This document shows positions 16,272-25,098 of a stretch of 64,000 nt of DNA, piece after piece. The notes beneath the pieces are model-generated. The model was not told where the DNA came from, did no database searches, and saw only the letters and a list, made by a program, of their open reading frames with translations. The stretch is from Clostridia bacterium (GTDB lineage Bacteria > Bacillota > Clostridia > Christensenellales > Borkfalkiaceae): contig JAFQEM010000009.1 in NCBI GenBank assembly GCA_017399035.1, forward strand, positions 1 to 64,000. The letters run 5' to 3'. The number at the start of each line of letters is the position of its first letter. Positions within the stretch are counted from its first letter, which is position 1. The translations under genes and the position numbers were made by a program.

Positions 16272-17015
16272 TTAATTATACTTTAAAGAATCTAAATTAA
16301 ATTTTTTTGTATTTTTGTTTATAACTTCTACAAAATCTTGTGCGGATGTACCGCCCCAAGACGGATGATAAGCATCAAATATCCAAACGCCGTCTATTCT
16401 ATATAAAAACAACCTGTTTCTATTACGAATTTTGCCCTTAAATATTGTGCCTTCTTGTATTTTTTCTAAATCATAACCCAACAATTTAAATAAATAACTA
16501 CCCGTATTGCCACAAACGACTATATTTGGATTTATCTTATTATACTGATTTAATAATTCCTCTTTATCTTCCGTAATTGCATACGCCAACGTGTTAGGTC
16601 TAGTATTTTTTGAAATTCTTTCATCACAAGCAATTTTAGACAAATTCATAAATGCAATGTTCTTTAAATCCGCAACTTCGCCTAATCCTAATGATATCCT
16701 AATTGCATTATTCCAATCGTATATCCTTTTCCAAGTTCTATCTTTTGGAATAAAATCTTTTTTGAGAACATCATCCATTACATATCTATCTAAAAAAACT
16801 CTCTTGTCCTCATATCTATATGAGTCTTTGAGTAAAAATAATATTTTAGCCTTTTCGTTTTTCCATTTTTTATCGGCAATGCCATCAAACTGCAAGCATA
16901 AGTCAGGATATTTTTTGGCAAAAGGTTCAAACACTTCCCACTGCTCGGGATAATCTATTTTTACGGTTGACGAATTATCTTCATTGCAATATAAATGTTC
17001 TCTTTTAGTATCCAT
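16272..17015 (-). CDS. Uracil-DNA glycosylase superfamily protein of unknown specificity
   Basis: This 247-aa protein shows the layout of the uracil-DNA glycosylase fold. Early there is a hydrophobic strand KAKILFLLKDSYRYED (about 54-69) in the place of the GEAPG-type motif 1. In the middle are NPNIVVCGNTGSYLFKLLG and, near the C terminus, YHPSWGG, matching the HPS motif 2 loop. Motif 1 residues are altered, so it is probably not a classic uracil excision enzyme. Members of this fold include mismatch glycosylases and anti-phage glycosylases acting on modified bases. It lies 35 bp downstream of the degV gene, so may be co-transcribed. GGGGAT serves as ribosome site. Confidence 0.65.
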   Translation of the reverse strand: MDTKREHLYCNEDNSSTVKIDYPEQWEVFEPFAKKYPDLCLQFDGIADKKWKNEKAKILFLLKDSYRYEDKRVFLDRYVMDDVLKKDFIPKDRTWKRIYDWNNAIRISLGLGEVADLKNIAFMNLSKIACDERISKNTRPNTLAYAITEDKEELLNQYNKINPNIVVCGNTGSYLFKLLGYDLEKIQEGTIFKGKIRNRNRLFLYRIDGVWIFDAYHPSWGGTSAQDFVEVINKNTKKFNLDSLKYN

Positions 17016-17050
17016 AAATATCCCCGCCGTTAATTTTTTAACAAAGTAAA

Positions 17051-17950
17051 TTAGTCTAACGGTTCGTCTTCACGGCGAATAGGCATATAAATATAACCTG
17101 CAAGCCACGGACCGTTATGGCAACCGCTAACCGGCGACATAATAACGCGTTCGTGATTTGTTTCAATGCCGTAATCTTTTTCTATTTCAATCAATTTGTC
17201 TAAAACCGACGTTCCCGTAAACAAATGGAACAAAATATAATCTTCAGGCTTTCTATCACCTATAATTTCTTTCATTAGTTCACAAGTTTTTGCAAGCGCC
17301 TTTTTTTGCGTTCTTACGCTACAAAGTGGAACACACTCGCCCTCTGGTGAAAAGTGAATAACAGGGCAAACTGATAACATTTTGCCAAAAAACGCCTTTC
17401 CGCCTTTAAGCCTGCCGTTATATATAATGTAATCGAGTTTTGCGTCAAATCCGATAAGTTTCATACGCGCTTTTATCCACTCAATTTCTTTCAAAATAGT
17501 TTCAGAATCAACACCTTTTTTGATGAGTTCTGATATTTTAATAGCAAGCAAGCCCTCTGCAAAACACGTGATGCGCGCGTCGATAACGTTGATTTTAATT
17601 TTATCTTTATAATCTTCTGCAACAAGTCTTAAAAGGTTATACGTTCCGCCAAGCCCTGAACTTATTGCAACGACAAAAATTTCATCATAACCGTCGGCAA
17701 TGGCTTTTTCGTAATGTGCACAAATTTCCCCACGGGTGGGCATTGCCGTTTTGGGAAGATTATTTTTAACGTCGGTTAGCGTTTCAAGTTGCTCGTAAAA
17801 CTCTACTGGGTTAAGGTCTAAACCTTCTAAATAATCTTTTCCATTAAAAAGAACGTGAACCCTTATTATACCTATGTCATGTTCTTTCATATACCTTTCA
17901 GGCGCATATTCAATACACCCCGTAGACGTGCATAAAACCTTTCTTTTCAT
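17051..17950 (-). CDS. DegV-family fatty-acid-binding protein (FakB)
   Basis: This 299-aa protein is a FakB/DegV fatty-acid carrier, which holds a fatty acid while the kinase FakA phosphorylates it to acyl phosphate for phospholipid synthesis. Family marks are KVLCTSTGCIEYAPER at the N terminus, the SSGLGGTYN loop (about 112-120), and INVIDARITCFAEGLL. It follows fakA by 17 bp in the same operon, which supports the pairing. The N-terminal signature is somewhat diverged (STGC where many have DSTSDL). Confidence 0.88.
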   Translation of the reverse strand: MKRKVLCTSTGCIEYAPERYMKEHDIGIIRVHVLFNGKDYLEGLDLNPVEFYEQLETLTDVKNNLPKTAMPTRGEICAHYEKAIADGYDEIFVVAISSGLGGTYNLLRLVAEDYKDKIKINVIDARITCFAEGLLAIKISELIKKGVDSETILKEIEWIKARMKLIGFDAKLDYIIYNGRLKGGKAFFGKMLSVCPVIHFSPEGECVPLCSVRTQKKALAKTCELMKEIIGDRKPEDYILFHLFTGTSVLDKLIEIEKDYGIETNHERVIMSPVSGCHNGPWLAGYIYMPIRREDEPLD

Positions 17951-17967
17951 TTGTAATACCCCTTTAA

Positions 17968-19620
17968 TTATTCTATTGAAAGCAAGAAAGAATAAACTTC
18001 TTGATTTCCGTCGTATTCAACAAGTTCCGCATCTGGAACAATTTCTTGCGCAAGTTCTCTCACTTGCTCTTTTATATCTTCGGTAATTGTTTTTCCGTAA
18101 AAAACGGTAATAATTTCTTTATCTTCAATATCTTCTGCATTTTCAAAAATCTTGCGCAAGCAGTCAATTTCCGTTTTGCTTGTGTGCATAAGTTGACTTT
18201 CGGCAAACGCCATATAATCGCCTTTTTCTATATTAACTTCGCCAACTTGAGCATCACGCACGGCGTATGTAACCGAATAACTTTGCACTTGAGATATAGC
18301 GTCTAGCATATCTTCTTCTAGCACGCTTAAATTTTCTCTATCGGTGGCAACGACCAACGCAGAATACACTTGTTGGGGTGTTTTAGAGGGCATAACAGTT
18401 ACGTTTGCGCACTTAAATAATTCCCCTGCCTGTTTTGCAGCCATAACCACGTTTTTGTTGTTTGGTAAAACGAATATATTTTGAGCGTTTACACTCTTAA
18501 ACGCATCTATAAATTGTTCAGTAGACGGGTTATCCGTTTGTCCGCCAACCACCACGTAATCTGCGCCACACTCTTTATAAAGGTCTATAATACCCTCGCC
18601 AGAACCCACGGCAACTATTGCGCAGTTTACCATTTCCGCTTGCTTTTCTTCAACGAAAAGTTCGTTGTGTTGCAAGGTCATATTTTCAATTTTTACGGAT
18701 ATAAATTCCCCGTATTTTTGACATTCCGCTAGTACGATTGCAGGCGTTAAAGTATGAACGTGAATTTTAACTTTAGTTCCCGTTTGAACGGCAACCACGC
18801 TGTCGCCTAACCCTGAAAGGAATTCTATAAACGCTTGCAAATTAAAGTTTTCAACCCCGCCTTTAGCGTCTAAAAGTTGAACCAACGCCTCCGTGCAATA
18901 ACCAAACTCCATTTTGCTGTATCTATCAAAATTGATTTCACCTAGCGAACTTGAATTGTTTTCAACCGCAGTAAAAGCAATTTCGCCCAAACTGTCGTCG
19001 CCGATTATTGCCTTATAAAAACCCTCTGCAATACACACTAAACCTGCGCCACCACTATCGACAACGTTGCTATCTTTTAGCACCTTTAACAAATCTGGGG
19101 TATGCCCCAAAGATAATTTAAGTTCTGATAAATATTGACTAAAAAACGCTTGAACGGTTGTTTCTTTATCAATCTTGGAATAAGTTTTTTCCGCCGCCTC
19201 ACGAGCAACGGTTAAAATTGTTCCCTCAACGGGTTTAACAACCGCCTTATACGCATACTCAACGCCCTTTTTAAGCGCAATTGCAAACTCTGGCAAAGTG
19301 GCAACTTTTAGCCCCATTAGACCTTGGGCTATACCGTAAAATAGTTGCGATAAAATAACGCCGGAATTTCCCCTTGCATTGAGCAACATACCCTCTGCCA
19401 AAGACCCCGCTTTAAGTTCAATAGATTGCTGTTGTTGTTTTTGAAGGCTGTCAATTCCGCCGGCAAGCGTTGCGTACATATTAGTACCCGTATCGCCGTC
19501 TGGCACGGGAAAAACATTTAAATCGTTTATTTCTTTAACGTTTGCTTGCAAATTCAACGCCCCAAAGGTTAGAATTTTTTCAAACAACTGTCCGTCAATT
19601 TTTCTCTCGAGCGATTCCAT
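17968..19620 (-). CDS. fakA: Fatty acid kinase catalytic subunit FakA (DAK2/YloV family)
   Basis: The open frame begins at 19662, but the ATG at 19620 (MESLERK) is preceded by GGGAG at a good distance, giving 550 aa. The N-terminal DAK2 nucleotide-binding domain carries LNVFPVPDGDTGTNMYATL with the metal-binding aspartates, ARGNSGVILSQLF and VKPVEGTILTV. A middle linker and a C-terminal DegV-like domain (AIVAVGSGEGI...YVVVGGQTDNPST) follow. FakA phosphorylates fatty acids presented by FakB proteins. The neighbouring degV gene is the natural partner. Confidence 0.93.
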   Translation of the reverse strand: MESLERKIDGQLFEKILTFGALNLQANVKEINDLNVFPVPDGDTGTNMYATLAGGIDSLQKQQQQSIELKAGSLAEGMLLNARGNSGVILSQLFYGIAQGLMGLKVATLPEFAIALKKGVEYAYKAVVKPVEGTILTVAREAAEKTYSKIDKETTVQAFFSQYLSELKLSLGHTPDLLKVLKDSNVVDSGGAGLVCIAEGFYKAIIGDDSLGEIAFTAVENNSSSLGEINFDRYSKMEFGYCTEALVQLLDAKGGVENFNLQAFIEFLSGLGDSVVAVQTGTKVKIHVHTLTPAIVLAECQKYGEFISVKIENMTLQHNELFVEEKQAEMVNCAIVAVGSGEGIIDLYKECGADYVVVGGQTDNPSTEQFIDAFKSVNAQNIFVLPNNKNVVMAAKQAGELFKCANVTVMPSKTPQQVYSALVVATDRENLSVLEEDMLDAISQVQSYSVTYAVRDAQVGEVNIEKGDYMAFAESQLMHTSKTEIDCLRKIFENAEDIEDKEIITVFYGKTITEDIKEQVRELAQEIVPDAELVEYDGNQEVYSFLLSIE

Positions 19621-19749
19621 TAACACAATCTCCCTTCTTCCTTTGTAATTAAACTCTTCCATTGTACTTTTATATTATAAAATATAAACTTAAACTTTTC
19701 TTCAATTATAGTTCAACAATAGTTGACAAACCAACAATACGCACAAAAA

Positions 19750-19782
19750 CGAGTATTCAACCGTTATAGAGTTAAACACTCG
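19750..19782 (-). terminator. Terminator of the two-component operon
   Basis: CGAGTGTTTAAC and GTTGAATACTCG pair over 12 bp (two wobbles) on the minus strand and are followed by TTTTTG. Confidence 0.8.
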
Positions 19783-19802
19783 CCTTTTTATTAAAAAACA
19801 AA

Positions 19803-20873
19803 CTATTGTGGCAATGTTACCGTAAACGAACAGCCTTTAACCATAGAATTTTCGTCTATAACGTTTTCAACTTGTACGCTACCGCTAAACAATTCTAAAA
19901 TAGTTTTTACTAGTGGCAAACCTAAACCGTTGCCCTCTTGCTTGTGCGAAGTATCTGCCTGATAAAATTTGTCAAAAATAAGTTTTTTCTCTTCTTCTTT
20001 AACGCCTTGACCTTGGTCGGTTACGGTGAAAATTACGTTGTCGTTTTGTTTTTTTAAATAAATTGACACTTTGCCGTTGTCTGGGCTAAATTTTATTGCG
20101 TTTTCTATTAAGTTTCGCCAAACGTTATACATTAAAACTTCGTTTCCGACAAACCGAACGTTATCAAATTCTACGTCTAATTCAATGTTTTTTTGCGACC
20201 AACGTGGTTCTAAATTAACCACTACTTTACGAAGTTGTTCGTCAAGAGAAAATTCTTCTTTTTTAAAATCTATCGCCTGATTGCTTATTTTTGAAAGTAG
20301 TAATATATTTCCCACCAGTTCAGTCATATCTCTAGTGGTATTTGCAATCTCTTTAGCGTATTCTTCACGCTCTTCTTGAGAAAGAGAGCCGTCTTGTAAC
20401 AGCGTTGCGTACCCTTCGATAGTGCTTAACGGCGTTTTGAACTCGTGCGAAACATTAGAAACGAAGTCTTTTTGCATTGCTTGGTTAGAGCGCAATTCTT
20501 TAATCATAAGATTAAAACTGTGATAGATGTTTTCAACTTCTTCAAGCCTACTCTTTTCTTCTATATTTACGCTTAAATCTCCGTCAGTAACGTCCGTCAT
20601 TGCAGATTGAATTTTTCTTATAGGTTTTAATAGCATTAGACCAACGCAAGCGGAAAGCACACCGCCTATTATAAGCCCGAAAGCAAGCGTAAAAACTATG
20701 GTAGGTATCTCTACGCTTTTTGGCATAGCGCGTTGAACAATGGTTGCCAAAGTGTCGGATACGCCTATCGTAATTGCAACAACCGCAGTGGATAGCAAAA
20801 TAAACCAAAAGTGAAAACTTGGGCGTTTATAATTCTTCCATTTTCCATATTTTTTCAAGTTTATTCGTTTCAT
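19803..20873 (-). CDS. Sensor histidine kinase
   Basis: This 356-aa membrane kinase has two membrane helices (about 22-42 and 60-82) with a very short extracellular loop, a HAMP domain (about 83-130), the phosphorylated His143 in NVSHEFKTPLSTIEGY, and a C-terminal ATPase with N box NLIENAIKFS, TDQGQG and GNGLGLPLVK. The short loop suggests it senses within the membrane or through a partner. Its start overlaps the response-regulator stop (ATGA). Such pairs in Bacillota often respond to cell-envelope stress; the signal here is unknown. Confidence 0.93.
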   Translation of the reverse strand: MKRINLKKYGKWKNYKRPSFHFWFILLSTAVVAITIGVSDTLATIVQRAMPKSVEIPTIVFTLAFGLIIGGVLSACVGLMLLKPIRKIQSAMTDVTDGDLSVNIEEKSRLEEVENIYHSFNLMIKELRSNQAMQKDFVSNVSHEFKTPLSTIEGYATLLQDGSLSQEEREEYAKEIANTTRDMTELVGNILLLSKISNQAIDFKKEEFSLDEQLRKVVVNLEPRWSQKNIELDVEFDNVRFVGNEVLMYNVWRNLIENAIKFSPDNGKVSIYLKKQNDNVIFTVTDQGQGVKEEEKKLIFDKFYQADTSHKQEGNGLGLPLVKTILELFSGSVQVENVIDENSMVKGCSFTVTLPQ

Positions 20874-21541
20874 TTTTTAATTACCTTATAACCTATACCC
20901 CTAATGGTAACTATTTCAAAATCAGGGTTATCACGGAATTTTTCACGCAGTCTACCTATATGTACGTCAACAGTATGCGTATCACTGCTAGATTCGTAAC
21001 CCCAAATATCGTCCATCATCTGTTGGCGGGTAAAAATTTTACCCGGAAAAGATACCATTTTATAAAGTAACATAAATTCTTTTTGTGGTAAAATTATACT
21101 TTCCCCACCAGTTATAATAGTTAGCGAATCACACTCTAAAACAGTTCCGCCTATAATCTGACGGCGGTCGTTCATCATTTGCGCACGACGAAGTAACGCA
21201 CCTACACGGATTACCATTTCATTTACGTTTATAGGTTTTACCATATAATCGTCAGTACCCGATAAAAATCCTAAACGCATATCGTCAAACTCTGCCTTTG
21301 CCGTTACCATAAGCACTGGGATATTGCTACCGCTATCACGAATTGACCTAACTAATTCATTGCCGTCCATAACGGGCATCATAACGTCTGAAATAATAAG
21401 GTCGTAATATTCGGCGTCTAACGCCTCTAAAGCCTCTTTTCCGTTAGAAACCCCCTTTACGTTATAGCCGTTTTTCATTAGTACCCTACCAAAAAGTTGG
21501 CGAATTTTTGCGTCGTCTTCAGCGATAAGAATTTTAAACAT
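20870..21541 (-). CDS. OmpR-family response regulator
   Basis: This 223-aa protein has a receiver domain (1-120) with acidic pocket EDD (8-10), phosphoacceptor Asp52 in IISDVMMP and the conserved VTAKAE and KP pair. An OmpR/PhoB winged-helix DNA-binding domain (about 130-222; IWGYESSSDTHTVDVHIGRL, IRGIGYKV) follows. It is the first gene of the operon and is phosphorylated by the adjacent kinase. Target genes cannot be read from the window. Confidence 0.94.
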   Translation of the reverse strand: MFKILIAEDDAKIRQLFGRVLMKNGYNVKGVSNGKEALEALDAEYYDLIISDVMMPVMDGNELVRSIRDSGSNIPVLMVTAKAEFDDMRLGFLSGTDDYMVKPINVNEMVIRVGALLRRAQMMNDRRQIIGGTVLECDSLTIITGGESIILPQKEFMLLYKMVSFPGKIFTRQQMMDDIWGYESSSDTHTVDVHIGRLREKFRDNPDFEIVTIRGIGYKVIKK

Positions 21542-21705
21542 ATCTTCTCCTTAAATTAGTACCTTGTCTTTTATTATATATAAAATTAAAATTTATGTAA
21601 AGCAAAAAGCAAAAACACCTTGTTTCTATTTCAAATTACGCTATAATTGTATACGATTTTCTTCAATTAAACGTCAATTACTTATCAATTTTAGTTGATA
21701 TAAAA

Positions 21706-21732
21706 AGTGGCGCACCACTAGGATACGCCACT
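21706..21732 (-). terminator. Terminator of the fumarase/AtuA operon
   Basis: AGTGGCG and CGCCACT pair on the minus strand around a 13-base loop and are followed by TTTTTA. Confidence 0.75.
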
Positions 21733-21750
21733 AAAAAATTTTATAAAATA

Positions 21751-22374
21751 TTAGTATAATTTTGTAAACTCAAAGTCTTCTTCTATTCCTAAATCTTTTA
21801 ACGCCTTTTGTTTTCTCTCAGCAATTTCACCGTCAAGTTTATCAAAATAGTTATTGCCTTCTGCATCAATATCTACGATAAACGGACCTAAATCTTTAAC
21901 CTTGAAAAACCACGCAGCCTCAATTCTTCCAAGTTCGTCGTAAAGATGAACGTCTTGCACTTCAATAGAATCTATCCATAAGTTAGGGCTTACCGAACGG
22001 GGGGAAACGTGCACGCACTTTTTCTCTTTCATCATTGCCATTGTAGATGCGCCCATAGTCGTTTTACCAACAATCATTTTTAAGTTCCACTCGTCAACGC
22101 TCTTTGCGCCCCACTTTTCAAAACGGATACTTGAAGTGGGCATAAACGACATAAGTTTCCACTTGCCGTTCTCTTTTACGATAATAGGACCGTTATGTAT
22201 CAAAATATTTCTGCCTTCCGTAGAAAAGGGAAGCGTGTGCTTTTCGTCAAAAATATACTTTTGCAATCTTGAACGACAGGTAAAACACTCACCGCTGATA
22301 TAAACCGTGTCGCCAAGTTTAAGTTTTTTTACGTCTTCGTCCGTAAGTGGACCGTTAAGATGATATACAGACAT
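21751..22374 (-). CDS. Fumarate/tartrate dehydratase class I, beta subunit
   Basis: This 207-aa protein is the swivelling beta domain of iron-sulfur hydro-lyases (Fumerase_C). It contains GDTVYISGECFTCRSRLQKYI, then LPFSTEGRNILIHNGPIIV and the catalytic-site segment KTTMGASTMAMMKEKKCVHV. With the alpha subunit 12 bp upstream it forms a heterodimeric enzyme that adds or removes water from a dicarboxylic acid. Fumarate hydratase, tartrate dehydratase and mesaconase share this architecture. The setting with AtuA and DUF4387 genes and an AraC regulator argues for a catabolic substrate beyond housekeeping fumarate. Confidence 0.88.
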   Translation of the reverse strand: MSVYHLNGPLTDEDVKKLKLGDTVYISGECFTCRSRLQKYIFDEKHTLPFSTEGRNILIHNGPIIVKENGKWKLMSFMPTSSIRFEKWGAKSVDEWNLKMIVGKTTMGASTMAMMKEKKCVHVSPRSVSPNLWIDSIEVQDVHLYDELGRIEAAWFFKVKDLGPFIVDIDAEGNNYFDKLDGEIAERKQKALKDLGIEEDFEFTKLY

Positions 22375-22386
22375 TTTTTACCCTCC

Positions 22387-23304
22387 TTATCTATCCCCGA
22401 ACCAGTTGGGGCTTTTCATTTTGCTAACAGTTCCGTCTGCATCAATTCTGCTTGACGCACGGCGTGCTACCATACAGTTTGTGCTTGTTGCGCAAGCAAT
22501 TCCTGCAATATGCGTATATGCGTATTCAACGTTTACCGCAAGCACCGAAGTTGCACCGCCCGAACCTAAAATACCTATGCCAAGACTATTTAACGCCTTA
22601 TATAAATCTTCTTCTATCTTTGCAAACATAGGGTCGGGGTGTTTTGAACCAACCGTTCTTAAACAAGCCGCCTCTTTTGCAAGGTTTGCAGCAACGTTTG
22701 CCGTGCCACCGATACCTATACCCAAAACGGATGGCGGACAAACAGCACCCGCTCTTGCCGACGCAACAAAACTTTCAATAACGAATTTTTCAATACCCTT
22801 TATTCCGTCTGCAAAAGCAACTATTCTGTGTCTTGTTCCACCAAAGCACTCACTTCCGCCGCCTTTTGCTGCGTAAGATATTTCAATAAAATCTCCGTCT
22901 ACGAACTGATAAGTAAAGTCGGGGATATTCATACCGATATTGTTACCAGGGTCGTAACCCGTCAAGGGGTGTTTCATGGTTGCTCTTAAATAACCCTTTT
23001 CCGTTGCTCTAGCAACTGCTCTGCGGGCAGCGTTTTCAAGTTCAACAAAACCACCCTCTAATTTACAGTTGTTACCAACCTTAAAATAAAAGATAGGCCA
23101 ACCCGTATCTACGCACAAGGGGTTTTCACGCTTTGCCGAAAGTTCCATACTTTCAAGAGTTGCCTTTAACCCTTTTTTTGCCTCTACGTCGGTTTCTCTC
23201 TCTATTGCTTTTTCAAACGCCTCTTTAACGTCGTCGGATATTTCCGTTGCGCCACGCTTTATCGTTTGAAATAACGCCTCTTCATAAATTTCAGTTTTTA
23301 TCAT
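22387..23304 (-). CDS. Fumarate/tartrate dehydratase class I, alpha subunit
   Basis: This 305-aa protein is the iron-sulfur alpha subunit. Cysteines likely to ligate the [4Fe-4S] cluster occur in ENPLCVDTGWPIFY (about residue 62), GAVCPPSVLGIGIGG and ACATSTNCMVARRAS. The GGGSECFGG loop is also typical. It dehydrates a hydroxy-dicarboxylate with the beta subunit. In two-subunit annotations these are often called L-tartrate dehydratase or fumarate hydratase; sequence alone does not separate them. It is 50 bp downstream of the DUF4387 gene in the same operon. Confidence 0.88.
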   Translation of the reverse strand: MIKTEIYEEALFQTIKRGATEISDDVKEAFEKAIERETDVEAKKGLKATLESMELSAKRENPLCVDTGWPIFYFKVGNNCKLEGGFVELENAARRAVARATEKGYLRATMKHPLTGYDPGNNIGMNIPDFTYQFVDGDFIEISYAAKGGGSECFGGTRHRIVAFADGIKGIEKFVIESFVASARAGAVCPPSVLGIGIGGTANVAANLAKEAACLRTVGSKHPDPMFAKIEEDLYKALNSLGIGILGSGGATSVLAVNVEYAYTHIAGIACATSTNCMVARRASSRIDADGTVSKMKSPNWFGDR

Positions 23305-23354
23305 AATTTTTATTTCCTTTTATATAATTTTGTTGCCAAAATCCGCTACCGTAT

Positions 23355-23651
23355 TTAAATTTCTATGTTTGCAAGTGGCATATGTTGTTGACAGCCATAA
23401 ACGTCGTCGTCAAAAAGACTTCCACTTACGTTCTTTCTTGGGAAAGTTATTTTAATAGAATTTACTATTTCATAAGGGATTATTTCCACACTATTTTCAT
23501 CTACGTTATAAGCCTTTGCAACCACGCTTTTATTAAGACTGCAAAGTGCAGTTTGCATTTTTTCTCTGCTATCGAACATAAGGTCAAAAGTTATATAGAG
23601 CGGACCTGCATTTTTACTTCTTAAAATTTTGGTAAGTTCAATTAGTTTCAT
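23355..23651 (-). CDS. DUF4387-domain protein
   Basis: This 98-aa protein matches the DUF4387 pattern: LTKILRSKNAGPLYITFDLMF at the start, then an AYNVDENSVEIIPYEIVNSIKITFPR middle and a D-V-Y-G-x-Q-Q-H tail. DUF4387 proteins are habitually encoded beside AtuA/DUF1446 proteins, as here with one base between the genes, and probably form a complex with them. Biochemical function is not established. Confidence 0.85.
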   Translation of the reverse strand: MKLIELTKILRSKNAGPLYITFDLMFDSREKMQTALCSLNKSVVAKAYNVDENSVEIIPYEIVNSIKITFPRKNVSGSLFDDDVYGCQQHMPLANIEI

Positions 23652-23652
23652 C

Positions 23653-24960
23653 TTAAACCTCCTCTATCGCTACTTTTACCGTTTCTTCTAAATTGTCAAC
23701 CTTTGCCAAATGGAACACAGAGAACTCGTAAACCTCGCCCACGTGTACGTCTGACGGAGAGAATGGGAACGCCACGTTACCCGCGCTTGACTTTCTGCCA
23801 ACGTAATCGCAATGCAACGTTCTTGACCTTGCCAAAGAACAAACGGTGTCGGCTATATCTTGAGTTTTGCCAACCGCATCAATAACTACGCAGAAATTTG
23901 ATTCTGCACCGCCGTATTTTCTAAAGTTAAGCGTATAATCTTCACTACCGCAAGTAACTGCGCTTGCAACGAAGTCTTTTACCGTCTTTTCTATATAGTC
24001 GAAATTCTTTATAGTGAGCGGGTCGAAAATGCCACCTACACAAATGGTTCTATACCCTACCTTTTTAACCCCTTCAAGTTTAAGAGTTTTTTCTTTTGCG
24101 GGTGTAAAGGTTGCGCCAGAAATTCTCACCGTGCGTTCGTCAATTTGCTCAAACTTTGCATCTTTAATATTTATTTCGCCATCAGGTTCGTATATCATAT
24201 ACGGGTTAGTTTGCTCGTACATAGTGTGTGCGGCTGTTCTCTCTGCGCTACACTTTCTTTTTGGGCTTGCAGGGCGAAGTTCAAAATAGTCGTCGTACAT
24301 ATAACTTTGCATAACGTCTGCCGCCGCCACGGGTTCTGCGCACATTGCCCCACATTCCATAATTTTTGCCATATGGAAAGCAAGACCTTCTTTATAACCG
24401 TTAAAAACACACGGCGCAGCGTAAATAGCCGTATCACAAGCACGCCCAGAAACTATAACGTCAACTTTTTGCTCTAACAACTTTATAATAGGGGCAACGC
24501 CTATTTGACTAACTATTCTTTCGCTATCTGAAACCATTTTTTCAGTAAGCGGAAAACTTTCGCTCATATTGATAATTTTTCCACTGTTTAACTTTTCTAA
24601 AACGTATTCTTTATCAACGTCGCTATAAATAACGCCCATCTTAAAGGATAGATTTTTTTCTTTTGCAATTTCTCTGATAATATCTAGCAACCAGTCGGTA
24701 TGCGCTTTTGCGCCCGCACCACCTGCCGAACCTATTATAAACGGCGCTTTGTGTTCAAGCGCTTTTGGCAAAGCAAGCGACAAATCTCTTTTTACTGCAT
24801 TTCTGTCTGTAAAAGATTTTCCGCTACCTAAATAATACGGACCTGGGTCGGTTGAACCTGCGTCTACGCCAACGTAATCAACGTGTTCGGAAAAAGCAAC
24901 CTCTAAAGCCTCTTCACTATAGCCGTAACCAAGCAGTCCGCAAAGTGAAACTATTTTCAT
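23653..24960 (-). CDS. AtuA/DUF1446-family protein (acyclic terpene utilisation-like)
   Basis: The ATG at 24960 (MKIVSLCGLLGYG) has GGAGG 8 bases upstream; a GTG nine bases earlier is less likely. The 435-aa product contains the family segments YVGVDAGSTDPGPYYLGSG, GSAGGAGA, VSGRACDTAIYAAPC and YTLNFRKYGG. The name comes from a Pseudomonas citronellol gene, but most members sit in other catabolic clusters. Here it leads an operon with DUF4387 and a two-subunit dehydratase and is divergent from an AraC regulator. A role in hydroxy- or keto-acid breakdown is inferred. Confidence 0.85.
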   Translation of the reverse strand: MKIVSLCGLLGYGYSEEALEVAFSEHVDYVGVDAGSTDPGPYYLGSGKSFTDRNAVKRDLSLALPKALEHKAPFIIGSAGGAGAKAHTDWLLDIIREIAKEKNLSFKMGVIYSDVDKEYVLEKLNSGKIINMSESFPLTEKMVSDSERIVSQIGVAPIIKLLEQKVDVIVSGRACDTAIYAAPCVFNGYKEGLAFHMAKIMECGAMCAEPVAAADVMQSYMYDDYFELRPASPKRKCSAERTAAHTMYEQTNPYMIYEPDGEINIKDAKFEQIDERTVRISGATFTPAKEKTLKLEGVKKVGYRTICVGGIFDPLTIKNFDYIEKTVKDFVASAVTCGSEDYTLNFRKYGGAESNFCVVIDAVGKTQDIADTVCSLARSRTLHCDYVGRKSSAGNVAFPFSPSDVHVGEVYEFSVFHLAKVDNLEETVKVAIEEV

Positions 24961-25020
24961 CAAATCCACCTCCGAATTTTTATTTATAAATAAATTATAC
25001 CACCGTTTATATATCTAATT

Positions 25021-25054
25021 ATTGCATTTAGTATTATTTTAATTGCATTTTGTA
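25021..25054 (+). promoter_or_regulatory. Direct repeats in the AtuA-araC intergenic region
   Basis: ATTGCATTTAGTA (25021-25033) and ATTGCATTTTGTA (25042-25054) are repeated 21 bp apart, two helical turns, the spacing usual for AraC-type half sites. They lie between divergent operons. TTGCAT of the second repeat can serve as -35 for a TATTAT -10 of the araC gene 17 bp later. Confidence 0.65.
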
Positions 25055-25098
25055 CGATTTTATTGTATTATAATATAAAAAGTTTTTAAGGATAAATT

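Noticed and set aside
22406..22876. 156-codon antisense frame in the fumarase alpha gene
   Set aside because: Mirror of a well-supported conserved enzyme.
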